Positions 1 through 8,109 of a DNA stretch of 64,000 nucleotides are shown here, in pieces (the first letter of the stretch is position 1; every line of letters starts with the position of its first letter). The DNA is from Frigidibacter sp. SD6-1 (lineage in GTDB: Bacteria; Pseudomonadota; Alphaproteobacteria; Rhodobacterales; Rhodobacteraceae), in the NCBI RefSeq assembly GCF_030143255.1, contig NZ_JARJNR010000009.1, positions 53,854 to 117,853 on the forward strand, read 5' to 3'. Below the pieces are notes generated by a model. The model was given only the letters and a program-made list of their open reading frames with translations. It had not been told where the DNA came from and made no database searches. A program made the translations under genes and the position numbers.

Positions 1-355
1 ACATCGCGCCGACCACGTTCCATGGAATGAGCATCGGCAGCGCCATGGTCACAAGGCAGACCGGCACCCAGAAACCCTTCCTCGGCATCGACAGCGCGAT
101 GATGACGCCGAGCGGCACTTCGATGATCAGGATGAGGAAGGTAAAGAAGGCCTGCCGCCCGAGCGCCGCCTGAAACCGGTCGGATTTCAGGATATCCTCG
201 AACCAGCCGAGCCCGTGCCAGAAGAAGACATTGTCGCCGAACGTCTCCTGCACCGAATAGTTCACGACCGTCATCATCGGGATGAGGGCGTTGAAGGCGA
301 CAAGCACGACGACCGGCAGGACGAAGAGCCAGCCCTTCTGATTGACCTTGCGCAT
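1..355 (-). CDS. ABC transporter permease, GlpP-like (3' part outside window)
   Basis: Only the first 118 codons are in the window; the gene continues past base 1. The start ATG (355-353) overlaps the stop of the upstream ATPase gene by one base (TGATG), so the two are translationally coupled. The N-terminus reads MRKVNQKGWLFVLPVVVLV, a short basic stretch followed by a first membrane helix; a second hydrophobic segment (FFTFLILIIEVPLGVIIAL) follows. This is the start typical of carbohydrate-type (MalF class) permeases, and the residues resemble GlpP of the rhizobial glycerol importer GlpSTPQUV. It would form the membrane channel with a second permease presumably encoded further left. The glycerol assignment is by family resemblance only; substrate is not proven. 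Confidence 0.85.
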   Translation of the reverse strand, partial: MRKVNQKGWLFVLPVVVLVAFNALIPMMTVVNYSVQETFGDNVFFWHGLGWFEDILKSDRFQAALGRQAFFTFLILIIEVPLGVIIALSMPRKGFWVPVCLVTMALPMLIPWNVVGAM

Positions 356-1434
356 CAGGCAGCCTTCCCCTGTTCACTGGCGATCCAGCCGTCGCGGTAA
401 AGCCGGGTCTGGTCAGGGCGGAAAGTCAGATGGACCGCCTCGCCCTGCCCCGGCACCGCGCCCTCGACGATGGCGTTTACCTTCGTGTCACCCAGCATCG
501 CCTCGACCACGGCATGCCGCCCGAGGTCGGAGACCTTGCGCACCGTGGCGGGCAGGCCGGTCGCACCGAGCGAGACAAATTCGGGCCGGATGCCGACTTC
601 GGTCCTTCCCGAGCTGCCTGTCACAGCCCCTTCCAGCGATACCTGATGGCCCGCGACGAATGCGCGGCCGTCGCGCAGGTCGCACGGCAGGATGTTCATG
701 CCGGGCGAGCCGATGAAATGGCCGACGAACGTGTGCTGGGGCCGGTCGAAGAGGTCGACCGGCGTCCCGATCTGCACGACCTCGCCGTCCTGCATCACCA
801 CGACCTGGTCCGCGAAGGTCAGCGCCTCGGTCTGGTCATGGGTGACATAGATCATCGTCGCCCGGACGCGGTGGTGCAGTTCCTTCAGTTTCGAGCGCAG
901 CTTCCATTTCAGATGCGGGTCGATGACGGTCAGCGGCTCGTCGAACATGATGACATTGACATCCTCGCGCACGAGACCGCGGCCCATGGAAATCTTCTGC
1001 TTGTTGTCGGGGGTGAGGTTCGCCGCGCGGGTGCGCAGCATGTCGGTCACGTCGAGCATCGCGGCAATCTCCTCGACGCGCGTCTTGACGCGCGACTCGT
1101 CGATACCGCGGTTCCTGAGCGGGAAAGCCAGATTATCGAAGACGGTCATCGTGTCGTAGATGACCGGGAACTGGAACACCTGCGCGATGTTGCGCCGGTC
1201 GGGGGGGAGTTGAGTGACGTCCTTGTCGTTGAACAGAATGCGGCCTTCGGAGGGCACCAGAAGCCCCGAGATGATATTGAGAAGCGTGGATTTCCCGCAG
1301 CCCGAGGGGCCGAGCAGCGCATAGGCGCCGCCATCCTCCCAGTCGAGGTTCAGTTCCTTCAGCGCATAATCCTGCGGGCCGGAGGGATTGGCCATGTAGG
1401 AATGGCGGAGCTTGTCGAGCGTGATCTTGGCCAT
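355..1434 (-). CDS. ABC transporter ATP-binding protein, GlpT-like, degenerate signature
   Basis: ATPase subunit of 359 residues energising the importer. An upstream in-frame extension exists, but MAKITLDKLRHSY at 1434 is the natural family start, 7 bp after the preceding ATPase gene. Walker A is GPSGCGKST, the Q-loop is QVFQF, Walker B is VIMFDEP, and the H-loop YVTHDQTEAL keeps its histidine. The ABC signature is abnormal: where LSGGQ is expected the protein reads LTPDN (context ANLTPDNKQKISMGRG). A C-terminal regulatory domain of about 110 residues (MOBE/TOBE-like) follows. Resembles GlpT of GlpSTPQUV glycerol importers. It probably pairs with the neighbouring GlpS-like ATPase as a heterodimer, giving one normal and one degenerate ATP site. 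Confidence 0.88.
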   Translation of the reverse strand: MAKITLDKLRHSYMANPSGPQDYALKELNLDWEDGGAYALLGPSGCGKSTLLNIISGLLVPSEGRILFNDKDVTQLPPDRRNIAQVFQFPVIYDTMTVFDNLAFPLRNRGIDESRVKTRVEEIAAMLDVTDMLRTRAANLTPDNKQKISMGRGLVREDVNVIMFDEPLTVIDPHLKWKLRSKLKELHHRVRATMIYVTHDQTEALTFADQVVVMQDGEVVQIGTPVDLFDRPQHTFVGHFIGSPGMNILPCDLRDGRAFVAGHQVSLEGAVTGSSGRTEVGIRPEFVSLGATGLPATVRKVSDLGRHAVVEAMLGDTKVNAIVEGAVPGQGEAVHLTFRPDQTRLYRDGWIASEQGKAA

Positions 1435-1441
1435 CGTCCCC

Positions 1442-2506
1442 TCAGGCGACAAGCGCGCCGTCCGGCGCGAAATAGAAGCAGTTGGCGGGGTCCATGTAGA
1501 ATGCGTGCGCTGCGCCCACCTCGAACGGATGGACGCCCGGGGCGAGCGAGACCCAGGTATCTTCGCCAAGCCGGAAATGGGCGGAACTTTCTGAGCCCGA
1601 AAGCTCTGTCACCATGATCGGCCCCGTCAGCTTGACTTCGGACGCCTCAGCGTGCATCGGCCGGACGTGATGGGGGCGGACGGCGACAGTATAGGGCCCG
1701 TCCGCGAGGCTCGCTGCTGCACCGGCGAGCGGCCATTCCGCCCCGGCCGTCAACCGCATCCGGTCGCCGGTCTTGGTCGCGGGTGCCGCATTGATCGGCG
1801 GGTCGGAAAAGACCCGGGCCGAGACAAGCGTGTTGGGGCGCCGGTAAATCTGGGCGGTCGGGCCGAACTGCGTCACCCGACCATCCTGCATGAGGGCAGT
1901 CATGCCGCCTAGCATCAGCGCCTCGGCCGGTTCCGATGTGGCATAGACGACGACCGCGCCGCGCCCGGCGAAAAGCTCCGGCAACTGGTCGCGCAACTCC
2001 TCGCGGAGCTTGTAGTCGAGGTTGGCGAGCGGCTCATCGAGGAAGACGGCCGTCGATTCCTTGGCGATGGCGCGGGCGAGCGCCGTGCGCTGCTGCTGGC
2101 CGCCGGACAGCTCGTGCGGGCGGCGTTTCAGCATCGGGCGGAGTTTCAGCACATCGGCCGCTGCTTCGACCCGTCCCTGGATTTCCGAAGCGGCGAGGCC
2201 CGCGACCCTGAGGGGCGAGGCGATGTTCTCGAACACCGTCATATGGGGATAATTCACGAAGAACTGGTGGACGAGGCTGATATTGCGCTTCTGCGGGCTG
2301 AGGCCGGTCACGTCCCGGCCGTTCATCAGAAGCTTGCCTGAGGCCAGCCGGTCGAGCCCCGCCATCAGCTTGATGAGGGAGGTCTTGCCAGACCCGGTCT
2401 CGCCCAGAAGCACGTTGAACCGGCCGGGTTCGAAGACAAGCGAGGTCTCCTTGATATGGACAGCCTGCCCGACCCTTTTGGTGACAGCCTGAAGCTCAAG
2501 CGCCAT
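1442..2506 (-). CDS. ABC transporter ATP-binding protein, GlpS-like, H-loop His replaced
   Basis: ATPase subunit of 354 residues. The start chosen is MALELQAVTKRVG at 2506, preceded by GGAAGGGACGG; a longer in-frame start at 2593 would lie inside the intergenic hairpins and adds non-homologous residues. Walker A is GETGSGKT, the signature is an intact LSGGQQQR, and Walker B is VFLDEP. The H-loop is altered: YATSEPAEAL where YVTHDQ.EAL is usual, so the switch histidine is serine. The C-terminal third has the regulatory-domain look of CUT1-type ATPases. It lies between the solute-binding protein gene and the GlpT-like gene; the paired ATPase arrangement matches GlpS/GlpT of the rhizobial glycerol importer. 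Substrate is inferred. Confidence 0.88.
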   Translation of the reverse strand: MALELQAVTKRVGQAVHIKETSLVFEPGRFNVLLGETGSGKTSLIKLMAGLDRLASGKLLMNGRDVTGLSPQKRNISLVHQFFVNYPHMTVFENIASPLRVAGLAASEIQGRVEAAADVLKLRPMLKRRPHELSGGQQQRTALARAIAKESTAVFLDEPLANLDYKLREELRDQLPELFAGRGAVVVYATSEPAEALMLGGMTALMQDGRVTQFGPTAQIYRRPNTLVSARVFSDPPINAAPATKTGDRMRLTAGAEWPLAGAAASLADGPYTVAVRPHHVRPMHAEASEVKLTGPIMVTELSGSESSAHFRLGEDTWVSLAPGVHPFEVGAAHAFYMDPANCFYFAPDGALVA

Positions 2507-2548
2507 CCGTCCCTTCCTTCTTCGATTGTCGCACCCGTCATGGAAAAA

Positions 2549-2611
2549 CCGGGGCCCCGGAAGATGACCGGAGGCCCCGGCAGGGGTGGCCATCGCTGGC
2601 CACCGCCGGGG
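2549..2611 (-). promoter_or_regulatory. Overlapping stem-loops after the solute-binding protein gene
   Basis: Six bases after the binding-protein stop codon lies an extended hairpin (2575-2611): a 7-bp outer stem (CCCCGGC with GCCGGGG), a 3-nt bulge and an 8-bp inner stem (2585-2592 with 2597-2604) closing a loop that reads GCGA, a GNRA tetraloop, on the minus-strand RNA. A second stem (2549-2556 with 2573-2580, CCGGGGCC/GGCCCCGG) uses part of the same outer arm, so the two exclude each other. There is no U-tract. Such structures between a binding-protein gene and its transporter genes often protect the upstream message and lower downstream expression; that role is inferred. Confidence 0.6.
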
Positions 2612-2616
2612 AGAAC

Positions 2617-4356
2617 CTAGTTCTCAGCCCACTGCTTGATCAGATCGTCATAGTTGACGGTCACGCCTTGCTCTTTCTCGTTGTCGAGCTTGGCATGCGG
2701 GCCGCCTTCCTTGCCGAGCCATTCGGACGGGTCCTTGGGCTCGTTCAGGCGCGGGCCGCAACCGCCGTAGACATTGGCGCTTTCGTCGGCGGCCTGCATA
2801 CGGGCCATGGTGATGTCCATTTCCTCGGCCAGACGGTCCATCGCCTCTTGCGGCGTGAAGGCGCCGGAGTTCACGTCGCCGATCTGCTGCCACCAGATTT
2901 GCGCGAGCTTGGGATAGTCGGGCACGTTGATGCCCGTTGGCGACCAGCGGACGCGGTCGGGCGAACGATAGAATTCAACGAGACCGCCAAGTTTCGGCGC
3001 GCGTTCGGTGAAGCTTTCATGCCGCACGGTCGAGTCGCGGATGAAGGTCAGACCGACGTGCGATTTCTTGACGTCAACCGTCTTCGACACGGCGAACTGG
3101 GCATAGAGCCAGGCCGCCTTGGCGCGATCCTCCGGGGTGGACTTGAGGAACGTCCAGGAACCCACGTCCTGATAGCCGACCTTCTGGCCTTCCTTCCAGT
3201 AGGGGCCGTGCGGGCTCGGCGCCATCCGCCACAGCGGATTGCCTTCGTCATCGACGGTGTTGTTGCCTTCGGACTTCGGCTTCACCATGTCGGCGGTGAA
3301 GGCGGTGTACCAGAAGATCTGCTGGGCAACGTTGCCTTGCGAAAGCGCGGGCAGCGACTGGTAGAAGTCATAGGAAGCCGCACCAGGAGGGGCGTATTTC
3401 CTCAGCCACTCGTCCCACTTGGCGATCGCGAAGACGGCCGCCGGGCCGTTTGCTTCGCCGCCACGGCTGACCGAGGCGCCGGCCGGGTTGCACGACCCCG
3501 CTTCCATGCGGATGCCCCATTCGTCGATCGGGATCCCATTCGGCTCGCCCGGAGAACCCGCACCGGCCATCGACAGCCAGGCGTCGGTCATGCGCCAGCC
3601 AAGGTCGGGTGCGCGCTTGCCATAGTCCATATGGCCGTAGATCTGCACGCCGTCGACTTCCTTCACGTCATTGGTGAAGAATTCGGCAATATCCTCATAG
3701 GCCGACCAGTTGACCGGCACGCCAAGGTCGTAGCCATACTTGGCCTTGAAGGCGTCCTTCAGGTCCTGACGGTCGAACCAGTCCTTGCGGAACCAGTAGA
3801 GGTTGGCGAACTGCTGGTCGGGCAGCTGATAGAGCTTGCCGTCCGGGCCGGTGGTGAAGCTCGTGCCCATGAAGTCGGGCAGGTCGAGGCCGGGGTTGGT
3901 CACGTCGGCCCAGGGACCGGCCATCATGTCGCTGAGCGGATAGGCCAGTTGCAGGCGCGAATGCGTGCCGATCAGGTCGCTGTCGTTGACATAGCCGTCA
4001 TAGAGGTTGCGGTTCGTCTGCATCTGGGTCTGGACGGCCTGCACCACCTCACCTTCGCCGAGGATCTGGTGATTGACCTTGATGCCGGTGATTTCCTCGA
4101 ACGCCTTGGTCAGGACCTGCGATTCATAGGAATGGGTCGGAATGCCCTCCGACAGCACGTTGATTTCCATGCCCGCATAGGGCTTGGCGGCTTCGATGAA
4201 CCATTTCATCTCGGCCATCTGGTCATCCTTCGACAAAGCCGAAGGCTGGAATTCCTCGTCGATCCATTTCTGTGCCGCGGCCTCGTCGGCAAATGCCGGC
4301 CACGACCCCGCCATGACGGCAGAAACCGCCACGGCGGAGAGCAGATACGTCCGCAT
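2617..4356 (-). CDS. ABC transporter substrate-binding protein, GlpV-like
   Basis: Periplasmic binding protein of 579 residues, long for the class but right for GlpV of the GlpSTPQUV glycerol importer. It starts with a Sec signal peptide (MRTYLLSAVAVSAVMAG, cleavage near AFA-DEAAA). A strong ribosome site (GGGAGGAGA) lies 4-5 bases before the ATG. The fold is that of extracellular solute-binding family 1, with aromatic-rich segments (DQQFANLYWFRKDWFD and the C-terminal WWQQIGDVNSG). It is first in its operon, followed by the two ATPases and the permease. In rhizobia the V gene is last, so the order here is rearranged. The regulator next door is GntR/FCD rather than DeoR-type GlpR and no glpD is in view, so the ligand could be another polyol or small sugar. 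Confidence 0.88.
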   Translation of the reverse strand: MRTYLLSAVAVSAVMAGSWPAFADEAAAQKWIDEEFQPSALSKDDQMAEMKWFIEAAKPYAGMEINVLSEGIPTHSYESQVLTKAFEEITGIKVNHQILGEGEVVQAVQTQMQTNRNLYDGYVNDSDLIGTHSRLQLAYPLSDMMAGPWADVTNPGLDLPDFMGTSFTTGPDGKLYQLPDQQFANLYWFRKDWFDRQDLKDAFKAKYGYDLGVPVNWSAYEDIAEFFTNDVKEVDGVQIYGHMDYGKRAPDLGWRMTDAWLSMAGAGSPGEPNGIPIDEWGIRMEAGSCNPAGASVSRGGEANGPAAVFAIAKWDEWLRKYAPPGAASYDFYQSLPALSQGNVAQQIFWYTAFTADMVKPKSEGNNTVDDEGNPLWRMAPSPHGPYWKEGQKVGYQDVGSWTFLKSTPEDRAKAAWLYAQFAVSKTVDVKKSHVGLTFIRDSTVRHESFTERAPKLGGLVEFYRSPDRVRWSPTGINVPDYPKLAQIWWQQIGDVNSGAFTPQEAMDRLAEEMDITMARMQAADESANVYGGCGPRLNEPKDPSEWLGKEGGPHAKLDNEKEQGVTVNYDDLIKQWAEN

Positions 4357-4406
4357 CCTGTCTCCTCCCGAATAATGCTGAGCCAGTCTCTAGCTGGCTG
4401 AGGGAA

Positions 4407-4456
4407 TTGAGTAACCGGAATCGGCCCTTTGTCAAACTAAAAGTTTAGTAGACAAA
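4407..4456 (-). promoter_or_regulatory. Promoter and operator of the importer operon
   Basis: On the minus strand a perfect -35 box TTGACA (4435-4430) is followed after 16-17 bases by a weak -10 (TACTCA/ACTCAA near 4412-4407). An inverted repeat AAACT-AAA-AGTTT (4434-4446) overlaps the upstream edge of the -35 box, and outer arms TTTGTC (4428-4433) and GACAAA (4451-4456) extend it. The divergent GntR gene starts at 4534, so this is the obvious candidate site for that regulator. Binding is inferred. Confidence 0.55.
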
Positions 4457-4533
4457 TAATCCAGAGCGTTGAGGCTTGATCGGTCCGCCCATGCCCGATA
4501 ATTTGACCAAAAGGTCGCGAAGGGCGTTGCGCA

Positions 4534-5208
4534 ATGGATATCGGGGGAACCGAGGTGCAGGATCGCAAGATCCCGACCCATGAAGTGACCTATGTGCAAC
4601 TGCGCAACATGGTGCTGACCGGCGGGCTCGCGCCCGGACAGGCGGTGACGATCCAGGGGCTTACCAGGGAACTGACCGCAGGAATGACGCCGGTTCGCGA
4701 GGCGATCCGGCGACTGACGGCGGAAGGCGCGCTGACGCTCCATGGCAATCGCCGCGTTTCGGTCCCGCGGCTTACTGCGGCGCTTCTCGACCAGATCGCC
4801 TTCGCCCGCCTGACGATCGAGCCGAAGATAGCGGAACTCGCGGCGCCGCGCCTCTCGGCCGCGACGATCGACCGGCTGGTCGAGATCGACGCCGCGATCG
4901 ATCCGGCGATCCGGCGCGACGACATTCCGGCCTATCTCACCGGCAATCACCTGTTCCACTTCACGCTCTACGAAGCCTCCGGCGCCCAGGTCCTGACCGA
5001 GATCGCCCAGTCGCTCTGGTTGCGGTTCGGCCCTTCCCTGCGCGTTGTCGCAGCCCGCTACAGCGAGGGCCGCCTGCCCGACCGCCATCTCGACGCGCTC
5101 GAGGCGGCGCGGGCCGGCGACGGCCGCGCGCTGGCCCGCGCCATCGAGGCCGATATCGCCCAGGGCGTGGACCTCGTGCGGCAGGCGCTGCAAGCGGGCG
5201 AAATCTGA
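4534..5208 (+). CDS. GntR-family transcriptional regulator (FCD subfamily)
   Basis: Regulator of 224 residues. Residues 15-75 form the winged helix-turn-helix (THEVTYVQLRNMVLTGGLAPGQ, then GMTPVREAIRRLTAEGAL, the recognition-helix signature of GntR proteins). The rest is an all-helical FCD effector domain with conserved polar residues (NHLFHFTLYEASG and RHLDALEAARAGD), as in FadR/VanR-type proteins that bind carboxylate ligands, often with a metal. It is divergent from the importer operon and just upstream of the aminotransferase, so it probably controls one or both. Candidate sites are the inverted repeat at 4434-4446 and TTTGATCAAA at 5291-5300. A related TTTGACC-AAAA-GGTC motif lies at 4500-4514, just before its own start, and suggests autoregulation. 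Confidence 0.9.
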   Translation: MDIGGTEVQDRKIPTHEVTYVQLRNMVLTGGLAPGQAVTIQGLTRELTAGMTPVREAIRRLTAEGALTLHGNRRVSVPRLTAALLDQIAFARLTIEPKIAELAAPRLSAATIDRLVEIDAAIDPAIRRDDIPAYLTGNHLFHFTLYEASGAQVLTEIAQSLWLRFGPSLRVVAARYSEGRLPDRHLDALEAARAGDGRALARAIEADIAQGVDLVRQALQAGEI

Positions 5209-5212
5209 CCGG

Positions 5213-5278
5213 CGCTCATCGTCGCACTGCGTGCGCTCTTCGAGCGCCCCGAGGAGCGCATGAAATGCGACGACGAGG
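5213..5278. repeat. REP-like palindromic element, copy 1
   Basis: Starts a few bases after the GntR stop codon. Arms CTCATCG (5215-5221) and CTCTTCG (5236-5242) flank a small hairpin (CGCAC-TGC-GTGCG); an inverted partner follows with CGAGGAG (5250-5256) and CGACGAG (5271-5277) around a GCATGAAATGC core. The copy at 48117-48180 is close to its reverse complement. Other copies or part-copies lie at 6866, 39407 and 43700. Confidence 0.7.
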
Positions 5279-5288
5279 TGTGCCTCAC

Positions 5289-5332
5289 AATTTGATCAAA
5301 TTTCTTGACTTCCGCCCGGCACCGGCTATTCT
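5289..5332 (+). promoter_or_regulatory. Aminotransferase promoter with palindromic operator
   Basis: A perfect 14-bp palindrome AATTTGATCAAATT (5289-5302) abuts a sigma-70-like promoter: TTGACT (5305-5310), 16-bp spacer, TATTCT (5327-5332). The next gene downstream starts at 5423. The palindrome touching the -35 box fits repression by a GntR/FCD protein, and the GntR gene is immediately upstream. Confidence 0.55.
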
Positions 5333-5422
5333 GACGTCAATGGCACCTTGTCGGACCGGGGGATGATTCCCCGACCGGTTCCGGGCAAAAGGGCCTCGCA
5401 CCCCTGGGATTGTGAGGGCAAG

Positions 5423-6817
5423 ATGACGAAGATCACCAACCATATGCCGACGAAAGAGCTGCAGGCGCTGGACGCCAAGCACCATATGCATCCGTTCACC
5501 GAAAATGCCGCTTTGGCCCGCAAGGGCGCGCGCATCATGGTGCGGGGCGAAGGCGTCTGGCTGACCGACAGCGAAGGCCACAGGATCCTCGACGGGATGG
5601 CGGGGCTCTGGTGCACCAACATCGGCTATGGCCGCAAGGAGCTGGGCGATGTCGCCAAGCGCCAGATGGACGAGCTGGCCTATTACAACACTTTCTTCCA
5701 GACGTCGCACGTTCCTGCGATTGCGCTGGCCGCGAAGCTTGCCGAACTGGCGCCGGGCGATCTGAACCATACGTTCTTCGCAGGCTCGGGGTCCGAAGCC
5801 AACGACACCAACATCCGCGCCGTCCGCCGCTACTGGGACATCAAGGGCCAGCCGGAAAAGCGCGTGATCATCGCCCGTACCAACGGCTACCATGGCTCGA
5901 CCATGGGCGGCGGCAGCTTGGGCGGCATGGCCCCGATCCATGCCCACGGCGGCAAGATCGACGGGATCGTCCATATCGGCGAGCCGAACTGGTGGGCGCA
6001 GGGCGGCGACATGACGCCCGAGGCGTTCGGGCTGATGCGGGCGCAGGAGCTTGAGGCGAAGATCCTCGAACTCGGCGTCGAGAAGGTCGCGGCCTTCATA
6101 GGTGAACCGGTGCAGGGTGCGGGCGGCGTGATCATTCCGCCCTCGACCTACTGGCCGGAAATCCAGCGCATCGTCGACAAGTACGGCATCCTGCTGATCG
6201 CCGACGAGGTCATCACCGGCTTCGGCCGCACCGGCAACTGGTTCGGGTCTGAGACCTTCGGGATCAGGCCGCATATCATGACGATCGCCAAGGGCCTGTC
6301 GTCGGGCTACCAGCCGATCGGCGGTTCGATCATGTGCGACGAGGTGGCCGAGATTCTGGGCTCGCACGGCGACTTCAACCATGGCTACACCTATTCGGGC
6401 CATCCTGTGGCGGCGGCGGTGGCGCTCGAGAACCTGCGGATCATCGAGGAAGAGGGCATCATCGAGCACGTCCGCAACGTCGCGCATCCCTATCTGAACG
6501 AGCGCTGGCAGGCGCTGGCCGACCACCCGCTGGTCGGCGAGGCCAAGCTTGTGGGCCTGATGGGCTCGATCGCGCTGACACCGAACAAGGCCACGCGGGC
6601 GAAGTTCGCCTCGGAAACCGGCACCGTCGGCTACCGCTGCCGCGAGCGCTGCTTCGCCAACAACCTGATCATGCGCCATGTGGGTGACCGGATGATCATC
6701 GCCCCGCCGCTGGTCATCCGCCCCGAGGAAATCGACGTGCTGATCGCCCGCGCGCGCAAGTCGCTTGACGAATGCTATGCTGGTCTGAAGGACGACGGCC
6801 TCCTCAAGGCAGCCTGA
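5423..6817 (+). CDS. Aspartate/omega-amino-acid:pyruvate aminotransferase, class III
   Basis: PLP-dependent class III aminotransferase, 464 residues. MTKITNHMPTKEL at 5423 is chosen as start because GTGAGGG lies just before it and the upstream extension overlaps the promoter. Class III features are visible: N-terminal HHMHPFTE and GMAGLWCTNIGYGRKEL, phosphate-binding GSGSEANDTNIR, NGYHGSTMGGGSLGG, Asp of the cofactor-binding LLIADEVITGFGRTG, and the Schiff-base lysine in TIAKGLSSGYQPIGG. The sequence belongs with the putrescine/beta-alanine:pyruvate group (SpuC-like omega-transaminases common in marine Rhodobacteraceae), transferring an amine to pyruvate to give alanine. Exact amine donor is not determinable. 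It probably responds to the GntR regulator upstream. Confidence 0.9.
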   Translation: MTKITNHMPTKELQALDAKHHMHPFTENAALARKGARIMVRGEGVWLTDSEGHRILDGMAGLWCTNIGYGRKELGDVAKRQMDELAYYNTFFQTSHVPAIALAAKLAELAPGDLNHTFFAGSGSEANDTNIRAVRRYWDIKGQPEKRVIIARTNGYHGSTMGGGSLGGMAPIHAHGGKIDGIVHIGEPNWWAQGGDMTPEAFGLMRAQELEAKILELGVEKVAAFIGEPVQGAGGVIIPPSTYWPEIQRIVDKYGILLIADEVITGFGRTGNWFGSETFGIRPHIMTIAKGLSSGYQPIGGSIMCDEVAEILGSHGDFNHGYTYSGHPVAAAVALENLRIIEEEGIIEHVRNVAHPYLNERWQALADHPLVGEAKLVGLMGSIALTPNKATRAKFASETGTVGYRCRERCFANNLIMRHVGDRMIIAPPLVIRPEEIDVLIARARKSLDECYAGLKDDGLLKAA

Positions 6818-6865
6818 GTGCGTCGGGGTGACTCCGAGAGGGCCGGCGCGGCGGCGGGCGCGGCG

Positions 6866-6933
6866 GCTCTTCGCCCCTTCCAGGGCTCATCGCCGGTCTC
6901 CCGGCGAAGAGCGGCCGCACGGGCGCGATGAGC
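6866..6933. repeat. REP-like palindromic element, copy 2 (diverged)
   Basis: Between the convergent aminotransferase and trgB genes. Contains CTCTTCG (6867-6873) and CTCATCG (6886-6892), then the inverted set CGAAGAG (6905-6911) and CGATGAG (6926-6932), separated by a short hairpin (GCCGG-TCTC-CCGGC). Same arm sequences as the elements at 5213 and 48117 but with different interior. Probably also acts as a bidirectional transcript end; no U-tract is present. Confidence 0.6.
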
Positions 6934-6939
6934 GGCCCC

Positions 6940-8109
6940 TCAGCCCGGCGCGCTTCGCAATCGCGGACGCTCTCTCTCCAGCCACAGCGCCAAGAGGGCC
7001 AGCGGCGCATTGTCGATCTCGCCGCTCGACAGCAAAGCCATCAGCCGCTCGAAGGGCACCAGATGGCTGCGGATATCCTCGGCCTCGGCCTCCAGCCCGC
7101 CGATGCCCGCCGCCCCGTCGGGCAGATCGGCAAGACCGATGAAGGAATAGAGATATTCGGCCTTGGCGGCGGGCGAGGGATAGTAGCGCGGCCCGGGAAT
7201 GAGCTCCCCAAGCGTCACACCCGCCTCCTCCTCCGCCTCGCGCCGCGCCGCCTCCTCGGGCGTCTCGCCGCCGTCGATCCGCCCGGCGATCGCCTCCAGC
7301 AGCCAGGGGTTGGCGTCGCCGCGCGCATAGGGTCCGGCGCGAAATTGTTCAATCAGAAGGACACGGTCGCGCACCGGATCGTAGGGCAGCACCACCGCCG
7401 CATCGCCCGAGATGAAGACGGCGCGGTTGAGGACCGGCCCCATAGAGCCGTCGAACCGGCGGTAGGACAGATCATGTTCCTCGACGGCGAAGAAGGCCTC
7501 GTAGGGATGGTCGAGCCGCAGGCGAGACACATCTTCGCGCGAAACCCCGCGGCGCAGGGTTTCGGTTCCGGCGCGAAGCGCCTCGGCGCGCAGGCGCGCA
7601 CCGGCGCGCGTGAGAATCTGCCCATAGCGGCGTCCGAGCCGTTCGGGCGGGACCGTACCGAAACGTGCCATGATCTCTTCCGCCGCACAGGTGACGGTCC
7701 GTGCCCATCGCGCCAGCCAATCTGCGGGCCTTTCAGCCGCCGCCGCAGGGATCGGCTGCGCGGGGCGCAGGTAGATGCGCACGCCTCTCTCGGTTCCGTC
7801 GCTCCCGGTCGCCGAAGCTTCGCCGGGCTCGTCTCCGAACAGGGCCGCATAGAAATCCATGCGCGCGAGTGCCTCGGCACTGACGCAGGGCACGATGAGG
7901 CCGGCTACGCCCGCGCCGCCGGGCACGAGCGCCGAGCGGGCGCCATCGTCAAGCCAGACCTCGGAGAATGCCGGAAGGTGAGCCATTTCGGCGGCTGGGA
8001 CCGGGCCGAGGACGATCTCGGCCAGCGGGGCATGGCACAGTGCGCCATGCAGGAAAAGCGATGTCACAAACCCGGTCTCCGCGGCTAGCTCCAGCGTCGC
8101 CCGGCCCAT
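6940..8109 (-). CDS. trgB: TrgB: GGCT-like domain fused to NUDIX hydrolase
   Basis: Two-domain protein of 389 residues. The N-terminal half has the gamma-glutamylcyclotransferase/AIG2 look (TSLFLHGALCHAPLAEIVLG, a variant of F.YGTL). The C-terminal half is an ADP-ribose pyrophosphatase-type NUDIX domain with the full NUDIX box GRIDGGETPEEAARREAEEE-AGV near residues 300-322, and YYPSPAAKAEYLYSF typical of the ADP-sugar branch. Start at 8109 (MGRATLELA); it overlaps the trgA stop by 25 bp, implying coupling. In Rhodobacter sphaeroides trgA-trgB was identified as a locus contributing to high-level tellurite resistance; the biochemical role of TrgB is not settled. The adjacent trgA, cfa and photolyase genes match my recollection of the order there. 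Confidence 0.85.
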   Translation of the reverse strand: MGRATLELAAETGFVTSLFLHGALCHAPLAEIVLGPVPAAEMAHLPAFSEVWLDDGARSALVPGGAGVAGLIVPCVSAEALARMDFYAALFGDEPGEASATGSDGTERGVRIYLRPAQPIPAAAAERPADWLARWARTVTCAAEEIMARFGTVPPERLGRRYGQILTRAGARLRAEALRAGTETLRRGVSREDVSRLRLDHPYEAFFAVEEHDLSYRRFDGSMGPVLNRAVFISGDAAVVLPYDPVRDRVLLIEQFRAGPYARGDANPWLLEAIAGRIDGGETPEEAARREAEEEAGVTLGELIPGPRYYPSPAAKAEYLYSFIGLADLPDGAAGIGGLEAEAEDIRSHLVPFERLMALLSSGEIDNAPLALLALWLERERPRLRSAPG

